From the NCBI RefSeq assembly GCF_024753545.1, contig NZ_JANTOO010000020.1, positions 558,001 through 622,000 of the forward strand: a stretch of 64,000 bases of DNA. The letters are read 5' to 3'. This stretch comes from Lysinibacillus pinottii. Lineage in GTDB: Bacteria > Bacillota > Bacilli > Bacillales_A > Planococcaceae. How positions within the stretch are numbered: position 1 is the stretch's first letter; every line of letters begins with the position of its first letter. The notes beneath the pieces are model-generated. The model had not been told where the DNA came from. It searched no databases and saw only the letters and a program-made list of their open reading frames with translations. Both the position numbers and the translations under genes were made by a program. Of this stretch, positions 16,162-25,219 are shown in pieces.

Positions 16162-16948
16162 TTGCAACGAATGATTCATGCACACGTTCCCAAAATGGGA
16201 ATGGACGGAAACGTGCGAAACGTACCCTTTCATTAGCCACGTTAAATACAATTGCCTTTACATCACCCTGTGTAATTTGTAAATGGTCCACTGTCATATT
16301 AAAGTTTTGTTCATTTACTGGACGTAATACACAATGATGGTGAGCGGGTAAAATTAATGGAGAACCAACTGTCCTGAATACACGATTATTAATGGATGCG
16401 ATTTCTGTAATTTGAAGTGCTGCTAAAGTTGGATGAATGATTGCCCCACCAAGCGCTTTATTGTAGGCTGTACTTCCAGAAGGAGTTGACACACAAAGAC
16501 CATCTCCTCTGAAACGTTCAAATTGATTGCCATTTAGCTCAACGTCCATGACAAGTGTTACATCTGGCGATTTAACTGTTGCCTCGTTTAAAGCTAGATA
16601 CGTATTCGATGCTGCATTATGATGCTCCACCTTCACTTCTAACAGTGGATATTCCACCACATTAAAATCCTTTTTAGCAATGGACAAAACTAACTTTTCT
16701 AATTCAGATGGCTTCCAGTCTGCATAAAAACCTAGATGTCCTGTATGGATGCCCACAAATGCCACTTGATCTAATAAATGAGAATATCGATGAAAGGCAT
16801 GTAAAAGTGTCCCATCTCCACCAATAGAGACAACGATTTCTGGTGCTTCCTCATCATAAGTTAAGCCAAAATCCTGTAAGTAGGTTTTAGCTAGCTCCAT
16901 TAGTTCATTGGATTGTGCATCTCGACGTGATTGAATCGCAAATTTCAT
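16154..16948 (-). CDS. nadK: NAD kinase
   Basis: NadK phosphorylates NAD to NADP in the cytoplasm. The family motifs are all present: GGDGTLLHAFH (GGDG at residues 43-46), LNEATV, FRGDGLCVSTPSGSTAYNKALGGAIIHP and the C-terminal VTVDHLQITQGD-type strand. Length 264 is normal for the short Gram-positive form. ATG at 16948 lies two bases after the relQ stop, with AAGGAG inside the end of relQ. It overlaps yjbO by eight bases. The three-gene overlap means production is translationally coupled. Confidence 0.96.
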   Translation of the reverse strand: MKFAIQSRRDAQSNELMELAKTYLQDFGLTYDEEAPEIVVSIGGDGTLLHAFHRYSHLLDQVAFVGIHTGHLGFYADWKPSELEKLVLSIAKKDFNVVEYPLLEVKVEHHNAASNTYLALNEATVKSPDVTLVMDVELNGNQFERFRGDGLCVSTPSGSTAYNKALGGAIIHPTLAALQITEIASINNRVFRTVGSPLILPAHHHCVLRPVNEQNFNMTVDHLQITQGDVKAIVFNVANERVRFARFRPFPFWERVHESFVANE

Positions 16949-16950
16949 TG

Positions 16951-17616
16951 TTAGTCACGCTCCTTCTCCGATAATAAATTAGGATTCGATGCTTCCTTAT
17001 ATTCGCTGAAATACGCCTGCGCTTCTTGAATTTCACTACGAATAGATGACATTTCCTCATCCAAGCGAAATGCTGCCTCAGCAGCACTTTGCAAGCGATT
17101 TTTTATTTCCTCTGGGAACATGCCCTTATATTTATAATTTAAAGAGTGCTCAATAGATGCCCAAAAATTCATAGCGAGTGTTCGTATTTGGATTTCGGCT
17201 AACACTACCTTTTTGCCCTGAATCGTTTCAACAGGGTATTCAACAATCATATGGTAAGAGCGATAACCACTTGGTTTATTATGTGTAATATAATCGCGTT
17301 CTTCCACTACACGCATATCTTTTCGTTGACGGATAAGCTCAGTTACTGTAGCAATATCATCCACAAATTGACACATAATTCGAAGACCGGCAATATCACC
17401 GAGTTCATCACCAAGTTGTTTAGATGGCTCAAAGGCTAACCCTTTTTCCAATGTTTTATCATATATACTTGCTAAGGGCTTCACACGTCCTGTTACAAAT
17501 TCGATAGGTGAATTGGCATTAACAATACCAAATTGTGAACGCATGCCCTTTAATTTTACTTTTAGTTCATCTACTGCTTGTTTATAAGGACTTAAAAATA
17601 TTTCCCATTGTCCCAT
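16951..17616 (-). CDS. relQ: Small alarmone synthetase RelQ (GTP pyrophosphokinase)
   Basis: RelQ (YjbM, SAS1) makes ppGpp/pppGpp from ATP and GDP/GTP and works as a tetramer in the cytoplasm. Only the RelA-type synthetase domain is present; there is no hydrolase, TGS or ACT part. Seen are KLKGMRSQFG, GRVKPLASIYDK, LGDIAGLRIMCQF, GYRSYHMIVEYP and ELAEIQIRT-type strand with FWASIEHSLNYKYKG. I use the ATG at 17616, seven bases after GGGAGGT, giving 221 residues. It leads the operon relQ-nadK-yjbO. YjbL lies 53 bases upstream on the same strand. Confidence 0.95.
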   Translation of the reverse strand: MGQWEIFLSPYKQAVDELKVKLKGMRSQFGIVNANSPIEFVTGRVKPLASIYDKTLEKGLAFEPSKQLGDELGDIAGLRIMCQFVDDIATVTELIRQRKDMRVVEERDYITHNKPSGYRSYHMIVEYPVETIQGKKVVLAEIQIRTLAMNFWASIEHSLNYKYKGMFPEEIKNRLQSAAEAAFRLDEEMSSIRSEIQEAQAYFSEYKEASNPNLLSEKERD

Positions 17617-17669
17617 CACAAAAACCTCCCGACATTCGGTATCGAACACCGTCTGTTCGTTTTGTCTTT

Positions 17670-18053
17670 CTATTCAGCGAGAATTGCCTTGAAGTGTTGT
17701 TCCACTGTTTGGACAAATTCTGCCCCGTAATTGTAATTTCCTTCAATATTATACACGAGCATTTCCAATTCATCGTAGAAATTAATAAGCTCGATTGCTT
17801 CATCATTTATTCGTAGTATTGGATCTTTCTTTTTTTGTAAAATATGTACAAGATTCTCCCAACTACTCGGTGGAAAACGCAAGTAATGATAGTCTTCACC
17901 TGCATCCAGTAAATAAATAAATGCAAAATCATCTGAATCTGCAATAAGTTGTCCAGCAGGTTTTAACTGTAAATTTACTTCATTGTCGTTTAAACTAAAA
18001 TGAAGTTGATCTTGTTCAAAATTCGATGTTTCTATTGTGTAAATTTTACGCAC
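17670..18053 (-). CDS. yjbL: UPF0738 family protein (YjbL)
   Basis: A 127-residue soluble protein with no signal or membrane segment and no known function. The position directly upstream of relQ and next to yjbK, and the N-terminal KIYTIETSNFEQDQLHF, match YjbL of Bacillus subtilis. The sequence is rich in acidic and aromatic residues (DDFAFIYLLDAGEDYHYLRF, NIEGNYNYGAEF). The start is a GTG at 18053 with AAGGGGA upstream. It diverges from yjbK, with 127 bases between. Confidence 0.75.
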   Translation of the reverse strand: MRKIYTIETSNFEQDQLHFSLNDNEVNLQLKPAGQLIADSDDFAFIYLLDAGEDYHYLRFPPSSWENLVHILQKKKDPILRINDEAIELINFYDELEMLVYNIEGNYNYGAEFVQTVEQHFKAILAE

Positions 18054-18180
18054 GTGCGGTTCCCCTTTTCGTTGTACTCTTCCTCTTATTTTAGCACAGA
18101 GGGTAAATAGTTGCAGTGTGTAAATGTTAAATCAAGCGAAACAGCGAATGAAAAATAAAAAAATAAATAGGTGAATAAAT

Positions 18181-18768
18181 ATGACACAAGAAATTGAAAT
18201 CGAGTTTAAAAATCTCCTAACTAAACATCAATACGAGCAACTGTTACAAGATTTCCACATTCATAAAAATGCTATTCATCGTCAAACAAATCATTATTTC
18301 GACACAGCTACTCAGGCTATTCGCAAGCTACAAAGTGGATTGCGTATTAGACAAATTGGTGAATATTATGAATGTACACTTAAAGAAAAAAATACTGAGC
18401 ATGCCCACCTTGAAACTACAGATCAATTAACAGCGGCTCAAGCTCAGAAAATGCTGAAGGGCGAAGGCTTTTTCGCTCAAGAGGTCGCCAAAAAACTTGC
18501 CATTCATAGCATTCCTTTAGACCAATTACGTGTGTTTGGTTCGCTTACTACAGATCGTGTCGAAATTCCGTATAAAGAGGGGCTTCTTGTTTTTGACCAT
18601 TCTTACTATTTGCAGTGCGACGATTATGAGGTAGAATATGAAGCAAAAGATGCCATAAAAGGGAAAGCAATCTTCGACGAATTTTTACAACAACATGGTA
18701 TTCAAAAGCAAGAAACTGATAAGAAAATCGCCCGCTTCATGAAGGCTTTACAGCAGCAAAATTCATAA
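18181..18768 (+). CDS. yjbK: CYTH-domain protein (YjbK)
   Basis: The CYTH fold binds triphosphates and metal ions; bacterial members include triphosphatases and adenylate cyclases. The signature EIEIEFK opens the protein at residues 4-10, and paired charged strands follow: GLRIRQIGEYYECTLKEK, DRVEIPYKEGLLVFDHSYY and CDDYEVEYEAKD. Length 195 is normal. The exact substrate of YjbK is not known; inorganic triphosphate would be my first guess from the family. ATG follows AGGTGA. The lytic transglycosylase gene begins 28 bases after its stop. Confidence 0.88.
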   Translation: MTQEIEIEFKNLLTKHQYEQLLQDFHIHKNAIHRQTNHYFDTATQAIRKLQSGLRIRQIGEYYECTLKEKNTEHAHLETTDQLTAAQAQKMLKGEGFFAQEVAKKLAIHSIPLDQLRVFGSLTTDRVEIPYKEGLLVFDHSYYLQCDDYEVEYEAKDAIKGKAIFDEFLQQHGIQKQETDKKIARFMKALQQQNS

Positions 18769-18796
18769 TAGTTTAAAAAGAAAGGTGACTAACCTC

Positions 18797-19564
18797 TTGG
18801 ATATTCAATCACTAAGATCTTTAATGGAGATTCAAGCATTACAAACACTTGGTTCGACAGATGGTTCATCTACAAACGCTTTAACAGACAATCAATCTAT
18901 TTTTTCTGACATGATGAATGAATTATTGGGAGATGCTTCAACTGCTAGCAATGCCACATTATCGAGCCTACTAGGTGGAGGCACAGCAAACGCTGATATC
19001 TTCAATCAGTTGGCTAATACATCAGAAGCTACACTTGAATCATTGTTATACAAAGGTTCTAATGCTGTGTACATTCCTGATTCTGTTAAGCAGGCATTAG
19101 CAACCTCTTATGGGAATACAAAACTCGACTCCTATGTTTCTGATCATGTAATTGGCTCAACTGCCTATGCAAACTCTTTGGCAGGAGCAGATCAATATGC
19201 TGCTATTATCGAAAAAGCATCAGCTACATATGGTGTGCCTGAAAAACTTATTGCAGCCGTCATTAAGCAGGAATCCAATTTTAATCCATCCGTTGTTAGT
19301 CATGCAGGCGCGCAAGGCTTGATGCAATTAATGCCTCGCACAGCACAGTATCTAGGGGTTACGAATGCTTTTGATCCAGAACAAAATATTATGGCTGGGG
19401 CAAAGTATTTGCGTCAAATGCTAGATAAGTTTGATAATGATCCTACACTAGCATTAGCTGCCTATAATGCAGGCGCTTCTCGTGTCACAAAATATGGAGG
19501 CATTCCTCCTTTCAAAGAAACACAGAATTATGTCAAAAAAGTGATGAATTACTTCACAGTGTAA
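18797..19564 (+). CDS. yjbJ: Lytic transglycosylase, SLT family (YjbJ/CwlQ type)
   Basis: This enzyme cleaves the glycan strands of peptidoglycan. The C-terminal 110 residues form an SLT (Slt70-like) domain: VPEKLIAAVIKQESNFNP with the catalytic Glu in KQESNF (about residue 159), GAQGLMQLMP, NIMAGAKYLRQML and ALAAYNAGASRV. The first 130 residues are Ser/Thr/Asn-rich and of unknown role. There is no obvious signal peptide, as in related proteins of this locus. A GTG at 18785 lies inside the ribosome binding site (AAAGGTG), so the TTG at 18797 is the better start. Bacillus subtilis CwlQ (YjbJ) also shows muramidase activity. Confidence 0.87.
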   Translation: MDIQSLRSLMEIQALQTLGSTDGSSTNALTDNQSIFSDMMNELLGDASTASNATLSSLLGGGTANADIFNQLANTSEATLESLLYKGSNAVYIPDSVKQALATSYGNTKLDSYVSDHVIGSTAYANSLAGADQYAAIIEKASATYGVPEKLIAAVIKQESNFNPSVVSHAGAQGLMQLMPRTAQYLGVTNAFDPEQNIMAGAKYLRQMLDKFDNDPTLALAAYNAGASRVTKYGGIPPFKETQNYVKKVMNYFTV

Positions 19565-19596
19565 TCGCATTATTCCTACTATCTATCTTTTTTCCA

Positions 19597-19630
19597 ACAA
19601 ATTTCACCCGCTGTGGTGAAATTTGTGCTT
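19597..19630 (+). terminator. Terminator after yjbJ
   Basis: A 12-base perfect stem (ACAAATTTCACC and complement, loop CGCTGT) is followed by GCTTTT. Confidence 0.85.
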
Positions 19631-19783
19631 TTATAGCGAACAACAATTCGAAAGAGCTCTTTATTTGTGAAAACGAAAAGACGTTGATAGAATGAAGGTA
19701 GTCACAAGAAATTCACATTTTACTGATGACGGAGTATATAAATGGTACTTTACGATATAAAGAATTAAAGGAGCATATAACCT

Positions 19784-20191
19784 ATGAGTCGAAAATACAC
19801 TGTTCCTTATGAGGAGCTGGGGGCTGAAAAACTGGAAGAGCTTATTCATGCGTTCTATAAAAGAGTTGCTCAGCATCCTGATCTTATTCCAATCTTTCCA
19901 AAGGATTTGACAGAGACAGCCCGTAAGCAAATTCAATTTCAAACACAGTATTTAGGTGGACCTAATCTCTTTACTGAAGAACATGGACATCCAATGATGC
20001 GTGCACGTCATATGAATTTTCCAATTACACCAGACCGCGCACAGGCTTGGCTGGAATGTATGTCAGAAGCTATGGATGAAGTAGGTTTGGAAGGAAAGTT
20101 CCGTGAAACTTATTATCAACGTTTAGTATTAACAGCTCATCACATGGTTAATACGCCTAATGACGATGAGGGGGAATTGTTACGTGAATAA
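19784..20191 (+). CDS. yjbI: Truncated haemoglobin, group II (YjbI)
   Basis: A small haem protein of the 2-on-2 globin group O. Seen are the proximal-His segment MRARHMNFPI, the distal Tyr region HAFYKRVAQHPDLIPIFP (Tyr in the B10 position) and a Trp in AQAWLECM at the G8 position, all hallmarks of group II. It probably binds O2 or handles NO or peroxide. ATG at 19784 follows AAAGGAG. It overlaps spxH by eight bases, as in Bacillus subtilis, so the two are one unit; a link between the globin and redox control by Spx is inference. Confidence 0.93.
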   Translation: MSRKYTVPYEELGAEKLEELIHAFYKRVAQHPDLIPIFPKDLTETARKQIQFQTQYLGGPNLFTEEHGHPMMRARHMNFPITPDRAQAWLECMSEAMDEVGLEGKFRETYYQRLVLTAHHMVNTPNDDEGELLRE

Positions 20192-20993
20192 TATTCAAAT
20201 GCTACAAGAACCAACGCCAACGATTTCTACTGCCAATAAGCCTATTGAATTGTATATTTTCGTAGATCCACTTTGTCCTGAAGCTTTTAGCATGCAAGCT
20301 GTGCTCCGTAAATTACAGCTTGAATACAACCATTACTTCACTTGGCGTTTTGTTTTAAGCACTGAGCTTACTTCTTTAAACTGCTTAAGTAAGCGTGTAA
20401 AGGGCTGTATCTCAGGCATAGAGCTAGATATTAATCATCCTGTATTACCTTCTATCGCTATTAAAGCGGCCGAATTACAGGGAAAACGCGCCGGAGCACG
20501 ATATTTATCGAAATTACAAGAATATGTATTACTAAGCCATCAAGATGTAAACTCCTATGCTACTCTTTTAAAAATCGCAGAGGATATTCAATTAGATATG
20601 ACTGAATTCACCGTTGACTTCGGTTCAAAGGAAGCAGCACGCGCTTTCCAATGTGATTTATACATTAAACGTGAAATGGAAGTTGACGAAGTCCCTAGTA
20701 TTGTATTTTTCAATGAATGTATTGAAGATGAGGGACTAAAAGTTAGTGGTAGCTATGCCTATGAAGTTTATGAACATATTTTACAAGAAATGCTCAATGA
20801 ACAGCTGGTACGTCAGCCTTTACCATCAATAGAGGACTTATTTTCAAAATTCCATACACTTTCTACAAATGAAATAGCATTTATCTATTCATTAACAGAA
20901 CAAGCAGCTGAACGTGAACTAAAGAAACGTATGCTGCAACAAAAGATTGAACGAATCCAGACAACTCACGCTACTTTATGGCGTCTTAAATAA
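20184..20993 (+). CDS. spxH: ClpXP adaptor protein SpxH (YjbH)
   Basis: SpxH binds the regulator Spx and delivers it to the ClpXP protease, keeping Spx low when there is no thiol stress. The sequence has a thioredoxin-like DsbA-type front (IELYIFVDPLCPEAFSMQAVL), a helical middle and a C-terminal Glu/Lys-rich helix. In Bacillus subtilis the N-terminal motif is CPEC; here the second position is Ala (CPEA). I use the GTG at 20184, eight bases after GAGGGGGA, giving 269 residues; the upstream in-frame ATG at 20160 lies before that site. The target gene spx is 5 kb away at 25655. Confidence 0.9.
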   Translation: MNNIQMLQEPTPTISTANKPIELYIFVDPLCPEAFSMQAVLRKLQLEYNHYFTWRFVLSTELTSLNCLSKRVKGCISGIELDINHPVLPSIAIKAAELQGKRAGARYLSKLQEYVLLSHQDVNSYATLLKIAEDIQLDMTEFTVDFGSKEAARAFQCDLYIKREMEVDEVPSIVFFNECIEDEGLKVSGSYAYEVYEHILQEMLNEQLVRQPLPSIEDLFSKFHTLSTNEIAFIYSLTEQAAERELKKRMLQQKIERIQTTHATLWRLK

Positions 20994-21001
20994 TAAACGT
21001 T

Positions 21002-21037
21002 AAGGACTTAACTAATCATTAGTTGAGTCCTTATTTT
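21002..21037 (+). terminator. Terminator of yjbI-spxH
   Basis: A 14-base stem pairs AAGGACTTAACTAA with TTAGTTGAGTCCTT and is followed by ATTTTAT; it lies eight bases after the spxH stop. Confidence 0.85.
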
Positions 21038-21055
21038 ATACTATAAAAAAACAAA

Positions 21056-21095
21056 GAAACGCCTCTATCCTCGACCGATAGAGACGCTTCTTTTT
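21056..21095. terminator. Second hairpin with T-run, tandem to the spxH terminator
   Basis: GAAACGCCTCTATC pairs with GATAGAGACGCTTC with two mismatches and is followed by TTTTT. It may be a back-up terminator. Confidence 0.65.
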
Positions 21096-21342
21096 CACAA
21101 AGGGGATGGGAGAAATGTTCACGTTCAAACAAAGGGGTGTATGTTTGTTTTGTGATTTATTTCACAAGAATTACTCTATCACGGAATAATATATTTAGCA
21201 ATGAATCCAATACTAGATTCACAAATTTGTCAAATAGAAAGCGATTTCAAACAGTATTTTTCCTAGATGCACTCTTTTAAAGTATTTAGAAATCAAAAAA
21301 AATCATTATTCTTTCCTTTCAAATAAAGCTACCTATAAAAAA
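21096..21342. other. Gene-free stretch between spxH and pepF
   Basis: AT-rich sequence between two convergent units. It holds a possible 24-codon reading frame (21115-21189) with a purine-rich stretch before it, but nothing supports it as a gene. I see no other structure. Confidence 0.4.
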
Positions 21343-21376
21343 AATGAGGCTATAGGAATATTCCTATAGCCTCATT
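21343..21376. terminator. Terminator of pepF
   Basis: A 16-base perfect stem (AATGAGGCTATAGGAA and complement, two-base loop). On the minus strand a T-run follows directly. Confidence 0.88.
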
Positions 21377-21378
21377 AA

Positions 21379-23202
21379 TTAGTTATTCAACAATAATTTT
21401 TCTAATTCATTTAAACGATCTTCAAATACTTTACAAGCATCCTCTATTGGCTTCGCAACGTTCATATCAACACCTGCTGCCTTTAATACTTCAATTGGGA
21501 AATCCGAGCAACCTGCTTTTAAGAAGTTATTAATATAACGTTCTACAGCCGGTTTACCCTCCTCTAAAATCTGTTTACTCAATGCTGTAGCTGCTGATTT
21601 ACCTGTCGCATATTGATAAACATAGTAATTATAGTAGAAGTGCGGAATGCGAGCCCACTCTAAACCAATTTCCTCATCCACAGCCATATCATCACCGAAG
21701 TACTTTTTATTAAGTTCATAATACACTTCAGTCAATCGATCAGCTGTCAAAGATTCACCGTTTTTATCCATTTGATGAATTAGATGTTCGAACTCAGCAA
21801 ACATTGTTTGTCTGAAAACTGTACTTCTGAAACCGTCTAACCAATGATTTAATAAATAGATTTTTTGTTGAGGGTCATCAATGGTTTTGAGTAAATAGTC
21901 ATTTAATAATTCTTCATTACATGTCGAAGCAACCTCAGCCACAAAAATAGAATAATCCCCGTAAACAAATGGCTGATTATTTCTTGAATAATAACTATGA
22001 ACACTATGACCAAATTCATGTGCCAACGTAAATAGATTATTCACATTATCTTGCCAATTCATTAGGATATAAGGATTTGTTCCATAGGCACCGGACGAGT
22101 ATGCACCACTTCGTTTCCCTTTATTCTCTAAAACATCTACCCAACGGTTATCTAGTCCGTTTTGTACGATATTTTGATATTCCTCTCCTAATGGTGCTAA
22201 AGCCTTCACTAAAATATCCTTAGCTTCGTCGTAAGTAACCTTCATTTCTACTTCTTTTACAAGTGGTGCAAATAAATCCCACATATGCAATTCATCCACA
22301 CCTAAAAGCTTCTTACGTAACGAAATATAACGCTGCATTGCAGGTAAATGCTTATGGATGGTTTCTACTAATTGATCGTAAACATTTTCAGGAATGAAAT
22401 TATTAGACATCGCTGCCTCACGTGCTGAGTCATAATGGCGAATACGAGCGCTCACATTATGTTTCTTCACATTCCCTGTTAGTGTTGAAGAAAACGTGTT
22501 TTTAAACTTGCCATATGTTTCGTACATGGCTTTAAACGCCCCTTCACGAACTGAGCGATCTTTGCTCTCTAAAAACTTAATATAGTTACCATGTGTAAGT
22601 TGTACTTCTTCCCCTTCTTCATTTTTTACAAAAGGGAACTCCAAATCCGCATTATTTAACATGCTAAATGTATTAGATGCAGTGCCAGTGACCTCAGACA
22701 TTTGAGCCAGTAATGCTTCCTGTTCCGCTGGTAAGACATGTGGACGTGCCATTGTAATCTCTTTTAAAGATTGCTTATATAATTGTAGGTCTTGACTTTC
22801 AGCTAAATAGCTTTCAATTGTTTCCTCATTTAATGCCAAAATTTCTGGCGTTAAAAATGATAGCCCCGCAGAAATACTAGTTGCTAATGTTTGTATACGG
22901 CTATTCATATCTTGATAAAAACTATTTGTCGTATCCTGATCGTAACGCATATGAGCATATGTGTAGAGCTTCATTGCACGTTCATAAATATGGTCGTGAT
23001 ACTGTAAAGCCGCTAATAATGCCTGTGCCCCATTATTTAAAGTTCCTGCAAAACTAGATGCTTTTTTAGCAAGTTCTGCAACTTCCTTAAACTCCTCTTC
23101 CCAAAGTGCGTCAGATGCAAAAATGTCCTCTAATCGCCATGTTAATTCTTTCGGTACTTCATTTCTTACCAAAATTTGATTACTGTTACTAGCCATGTGC
23201 AT
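21379..23202 (-). CDS. pepF: Oligoendopeptidase F
   Basis: A cytoplasmic zinc metallopeptidase of family M3B that cuts peptides of roughly 7-17 residues. The active site HEFGHSVHSYYS holds HExxH; the downstream Glu ligand is probably in the SIFVAEVASTCNEELL stretch, the usual third-ligand position. Length 607 is normal. The N-terminal PF08439-type helical region (residues about 115-185) is present. ATG at 23202 lies five bases after AAAGGGGG; a second ATG two codons on is possible. In Bacillus subtilis pepF (yjbG) also sits between coiA and spxH. It likely recycles peptides, including those from Clp proteolysis. Confidence 0.96.
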   Translation of the reverse strand: MHMASNSNQILVRNEVPKELTWRLEDIFASDALWEEEFKEVAELAKKASSFAGTLNNGAQALLAALQYHDHIYERAMKLYTYAHMRYDQDTTNSFYQDMNSRIQTLATSISAGLSFLTPEILALNEETIESYLAESQDLQLYKQSLKEITMARPHVLPAEQEALLAQMSEVTGTASNTFSMLNNADLEFPFVKNEEGEEVQLTHGNYIKFLESKDRSVREGAFKAMYETYGKFKNTFSSTLTGNVKKHNVSARIRHYDSAREAAMSNNFIPENVYDQLVETIHKHLPAMQRYISLRKKLLGVDELHMWDLFAPLVKEVEMKVTYDEAKDILVKALAPLGEEYQNIVQNGLDNRWVDVLENKGKRSGAYSSGAYGTNPYILMNWQDNVNNLFTLAHEFGHSVHSYYSRNNQPFVYGDYSIFVAEVASTCNEELLNDYLLKTIDDPQQKIYLLNHWLDGFRSTVFRQTMFAEFEHLIHQMDKNGESLTADRLTEVYYELNKKYFGDDMAVDEEIGLEWARIPHFYYNYYVYQYATGKSAATALSKQILEEGKPAVERYINNFLKAGCSDFPIEVLKAAGVDMNVAKPIEDACKVFEDRLNELEKLLLNN

Positions 23203-23249
23203 GCCAGCCCCCTTTATATGTGCTTTTTTCCCTATACTCTCATATTTTC

Positions 23250-24371
23250 TCAGTATATTGCGGCAATTGCAAATAATTGTGCGTACACTTGCTCACAAAT
23301 ATCCTGTAGTTTGTGATCTTGTTTTATTCCTTTCAATATTCGGCTATATTGTTGAACAGCCTTTACTGCCTGTCCTGTATACTTTAAGTGATATTGAATT
23401 AGAAAATCTTGTATATGGTGTTTTTTTAGATCATAAGGCTCTAAACCTAACTGTTGACTAAAAAACCACAGCATAGTTTGCCATTCACTCGCAAATAACG
23501 AGATGGCTGTCCCTTCTTTTACGGGAATACCGATATAAGAGGGCATTGCCGAAATAGAAAAATTCATCTCATAACAACTTCGTAAAAATGAATCATGTAC
23601 GCCCTGCTTACTATGTAGGAGGCGCCTATTTGTAAATTGCTGGCAAGCACGTTTATATAGCTGCCAATACTGTTGAAATTCTTCTAAGGAAATACAAGTT
23701 GGTATATAAAATGGAAAGCGTTGTTGTTTTATTGAGATTTTTTGTACTTTACCTATAAAAGTATGCCCATGGACATGGAGGAGATTCGTCCAATATACAA
23801 ATTGTGCAGTTTTGGCATTAAAGGTCATTAAATAAGGAAGGCCTGTTGAAGTGGTCATAAATGACTTTTGTAGTAATGGGGAAATGCTTATTTTTCTAAT
23901 ACCAGTGATTGCTTCGTTCCTTTGAGGAGTTAGAAAGAGCCAAATTGGTTGTATGTTATTTGTTTCATAGCCTATTGTCCGTTTTTGCCATTTATCATGA
24001 GTAATGGGGCTACATTGAAATTCCAGTGCGAAGTTGTTATTGTCAAAAGCAACAAGTAAATCTGGACGCTGAGAAAGCTCTGTTAAATAGGGCTCCAGCT
24101 CCACTTTAAGCCTAAGCTTTTGTAGCCATTCAAACAATTGAATTTTACCTTGTAAATGAAGTTTTGATTCACCTTCTGCAAAGTACTTTGAACATTGATT
24201 TTGCGTATGATGTGCAAAATGTGGGATAGTATAGGAACCAATTTTTAAATGAACTGGTTCTAGACATTGAGGACAAAAAAATGTCATCTGGCGCCTATAT
24301 TTCTGCAATGCTTCTCTCGTATATTGATATGGGTGAAAAAGCTGCTGAAGATGGTTATAGGCAATCAACAT
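23250..24371 (-). CDS. coiA: Competence protein CoiA-like nuclease
   Basis: CoiA is a competence-induced protein needed for recombination after DNA uptake. The sequence shows an N-terminal zinc-ribbon-like segment (FFCPQCLEPVHLKIG with a following HFAHH), then a PD-(D/E)xK nuclease core with RPDLLVAFDNNNFALEFQCS, and a long helical C-terminus with low similarity. Length 373. I use the ATG at 24371, eight bases after AAAGGAG; upstream codons have no ribosome binding site. It lies between mecA and pepF as in Bacillus subtilis (yjbF). Biochemical activity has not been clear in the family; nuclease function is inferred from the fold. Confidence 0.86.
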   Translation of the reverse strand: MLIAYNHLQQLFHPYQYTREALQKYRRQMTFFCPQCLEPVHLKIGSYTIPHFAHHTQNQCSKYFAEGESKLHLQGKIQLFEWLQKLRLKVELEPYLTELSQRPDLLVAFDNNNFALEFQCSPITHDKWQKRTIGYETNNIQPIWLFLTPQRNEAITGIRKISISPLLQKSFMTTSTGLPYLMTFNAKTAQFVYWTNLLHVHGHTFIGKVQKISIKQQRFPFYIPTCISLEEFQQYWQLYKRACQQFTNRRLLHSKQGVHDSFLRSCYEMNFSISAMPSYIGIPVKEGTAISLFASEWQTMLWFFSQQLGLEPYDLKKHHIQDFLIQYHLKYTGQAVKAVQQYSRILKGIKQDHKLQDICEQVYAQLFAIAAIY

Positions 24372-24484
24372 ATAATCAGCTCCTTTTAGCCCAACTATAG
24401 TAAACATTATTAGCTATCACAAAATAAAAGCTGCTTTTTCTTGAAATTTATAAAATGCTACTATTGAACATTTCGTATAAAAAA

Positions 24485-24526
24485 ACTGTAGTGAATCTCG
24501 ATAAATTTACCGAGTCTCACTACAGT
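24485..24526 (-). terminator. Terminator of mecA
   Basis: ACTGTAGTGAATCTCG pairs with CGAGTCTCACTACAGT with two mismatches; on the minus strand a run of seven T follows. Confidence 0.82.
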
Positions 24527-24550
24527 CTAAAAAATCAAGTAAACAAATGC

Positions 24551-25219
24551 TTAAGCAAAGTATTTTCGAACTGTCTCAAAGCAATTAAATTCCATAATTT
24601 TTTCGCCGTACTCCTCTAAACGATGAATCGTAAAATTAGATGGCGTTAAAAATTCTTTGATGACTGCATTTCGATCGTGACGGTTTAACTCTTCATCTGC
24701 ATTACCAAAATCAACCACTAAATAGTACCAATTTTCATATTTAAATAATGAGGAATCCACTAATTCGTCTGTCATTCGCTTTGCAACAGGGATTAACTCA
24801 TCAATATCTTTAAATTTATATACATAAATGTCTGTATCCATAAATAATTCTGATTCATCCATGTCACCAAATTGAGTTAGTTGGCTAAGAAGATCATCCC
24901 CAACTTCATCGAATGGTGCAAACATCTCTTTGTGTTCATCAAAATTCGAATGACCATCTAATGTTTCACCGTCTTTTAAGATATGTGCACGTGTGACAAT
25001 GATTTCTAAGCCTACTTCAGATGCATTGATATGAATCCAAATCGGACCTTCTACATCAAAATAATCCTCCGTATTTACTTCATCAATCATATCCCAAAAA
25101 AGCTGTTCACCCTTTGCTCGATTGTACCAGATTTCTTCACGACTATAGCCGCGATCCTCTATATCATTGTACGTAATAAAGAGCTTAAGTGTATTTTCAT
25201 TTACACGTTCGATGTCCAC
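24551..25219 (-). CDS. mecA: Adaptor protein MecA
   Basis: MecA is the adaptor and assembly factor of the ClpC ATPase; it targets ComK and other proteins for ClpCP degradation. The N-terminal substrate-binding part MDIERVNENTLKLFITYNDIEDRGYSREEIWYN-like region, an acidic linker and the C-terminal ClpC-binding domain with KFKDIDELIPVAKRM and KYENWYYLVVDFGN are all typical. Length 222. The start is a GTG at 25219 with GGGAGATGAGG upstream. Like Bacillus subtilis it lies near spx. Alone in its unit. Confidence 0.95.
   Translation of the reverse strand: MDIERVNENTLKLFITYNDIEDRGYSREEIWYNRAKGEQLFWDMIDEVNTEDYFDVEGPIWIHINASEVGLEIIVTRAHILKDGETLDGHSNFDEHKEMFAPFDEVGDDLLSQLTQFGDMDESELFMDTDIYVYKFKDIDELIPVAKRMTDELVDSSLFKYENWYYLVVDFGNADEELNRHDRNAVIKEFLTPSNFTIHRLEEYGEKIMEFNCFETVRKYFA

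Noticed and set aside
21115..21189. 24-codon reading frame after spxH with a purine-rich stretch before it
   Set aside because: Too short, lies behind two terminators, no promoter and no recognisable sequence.
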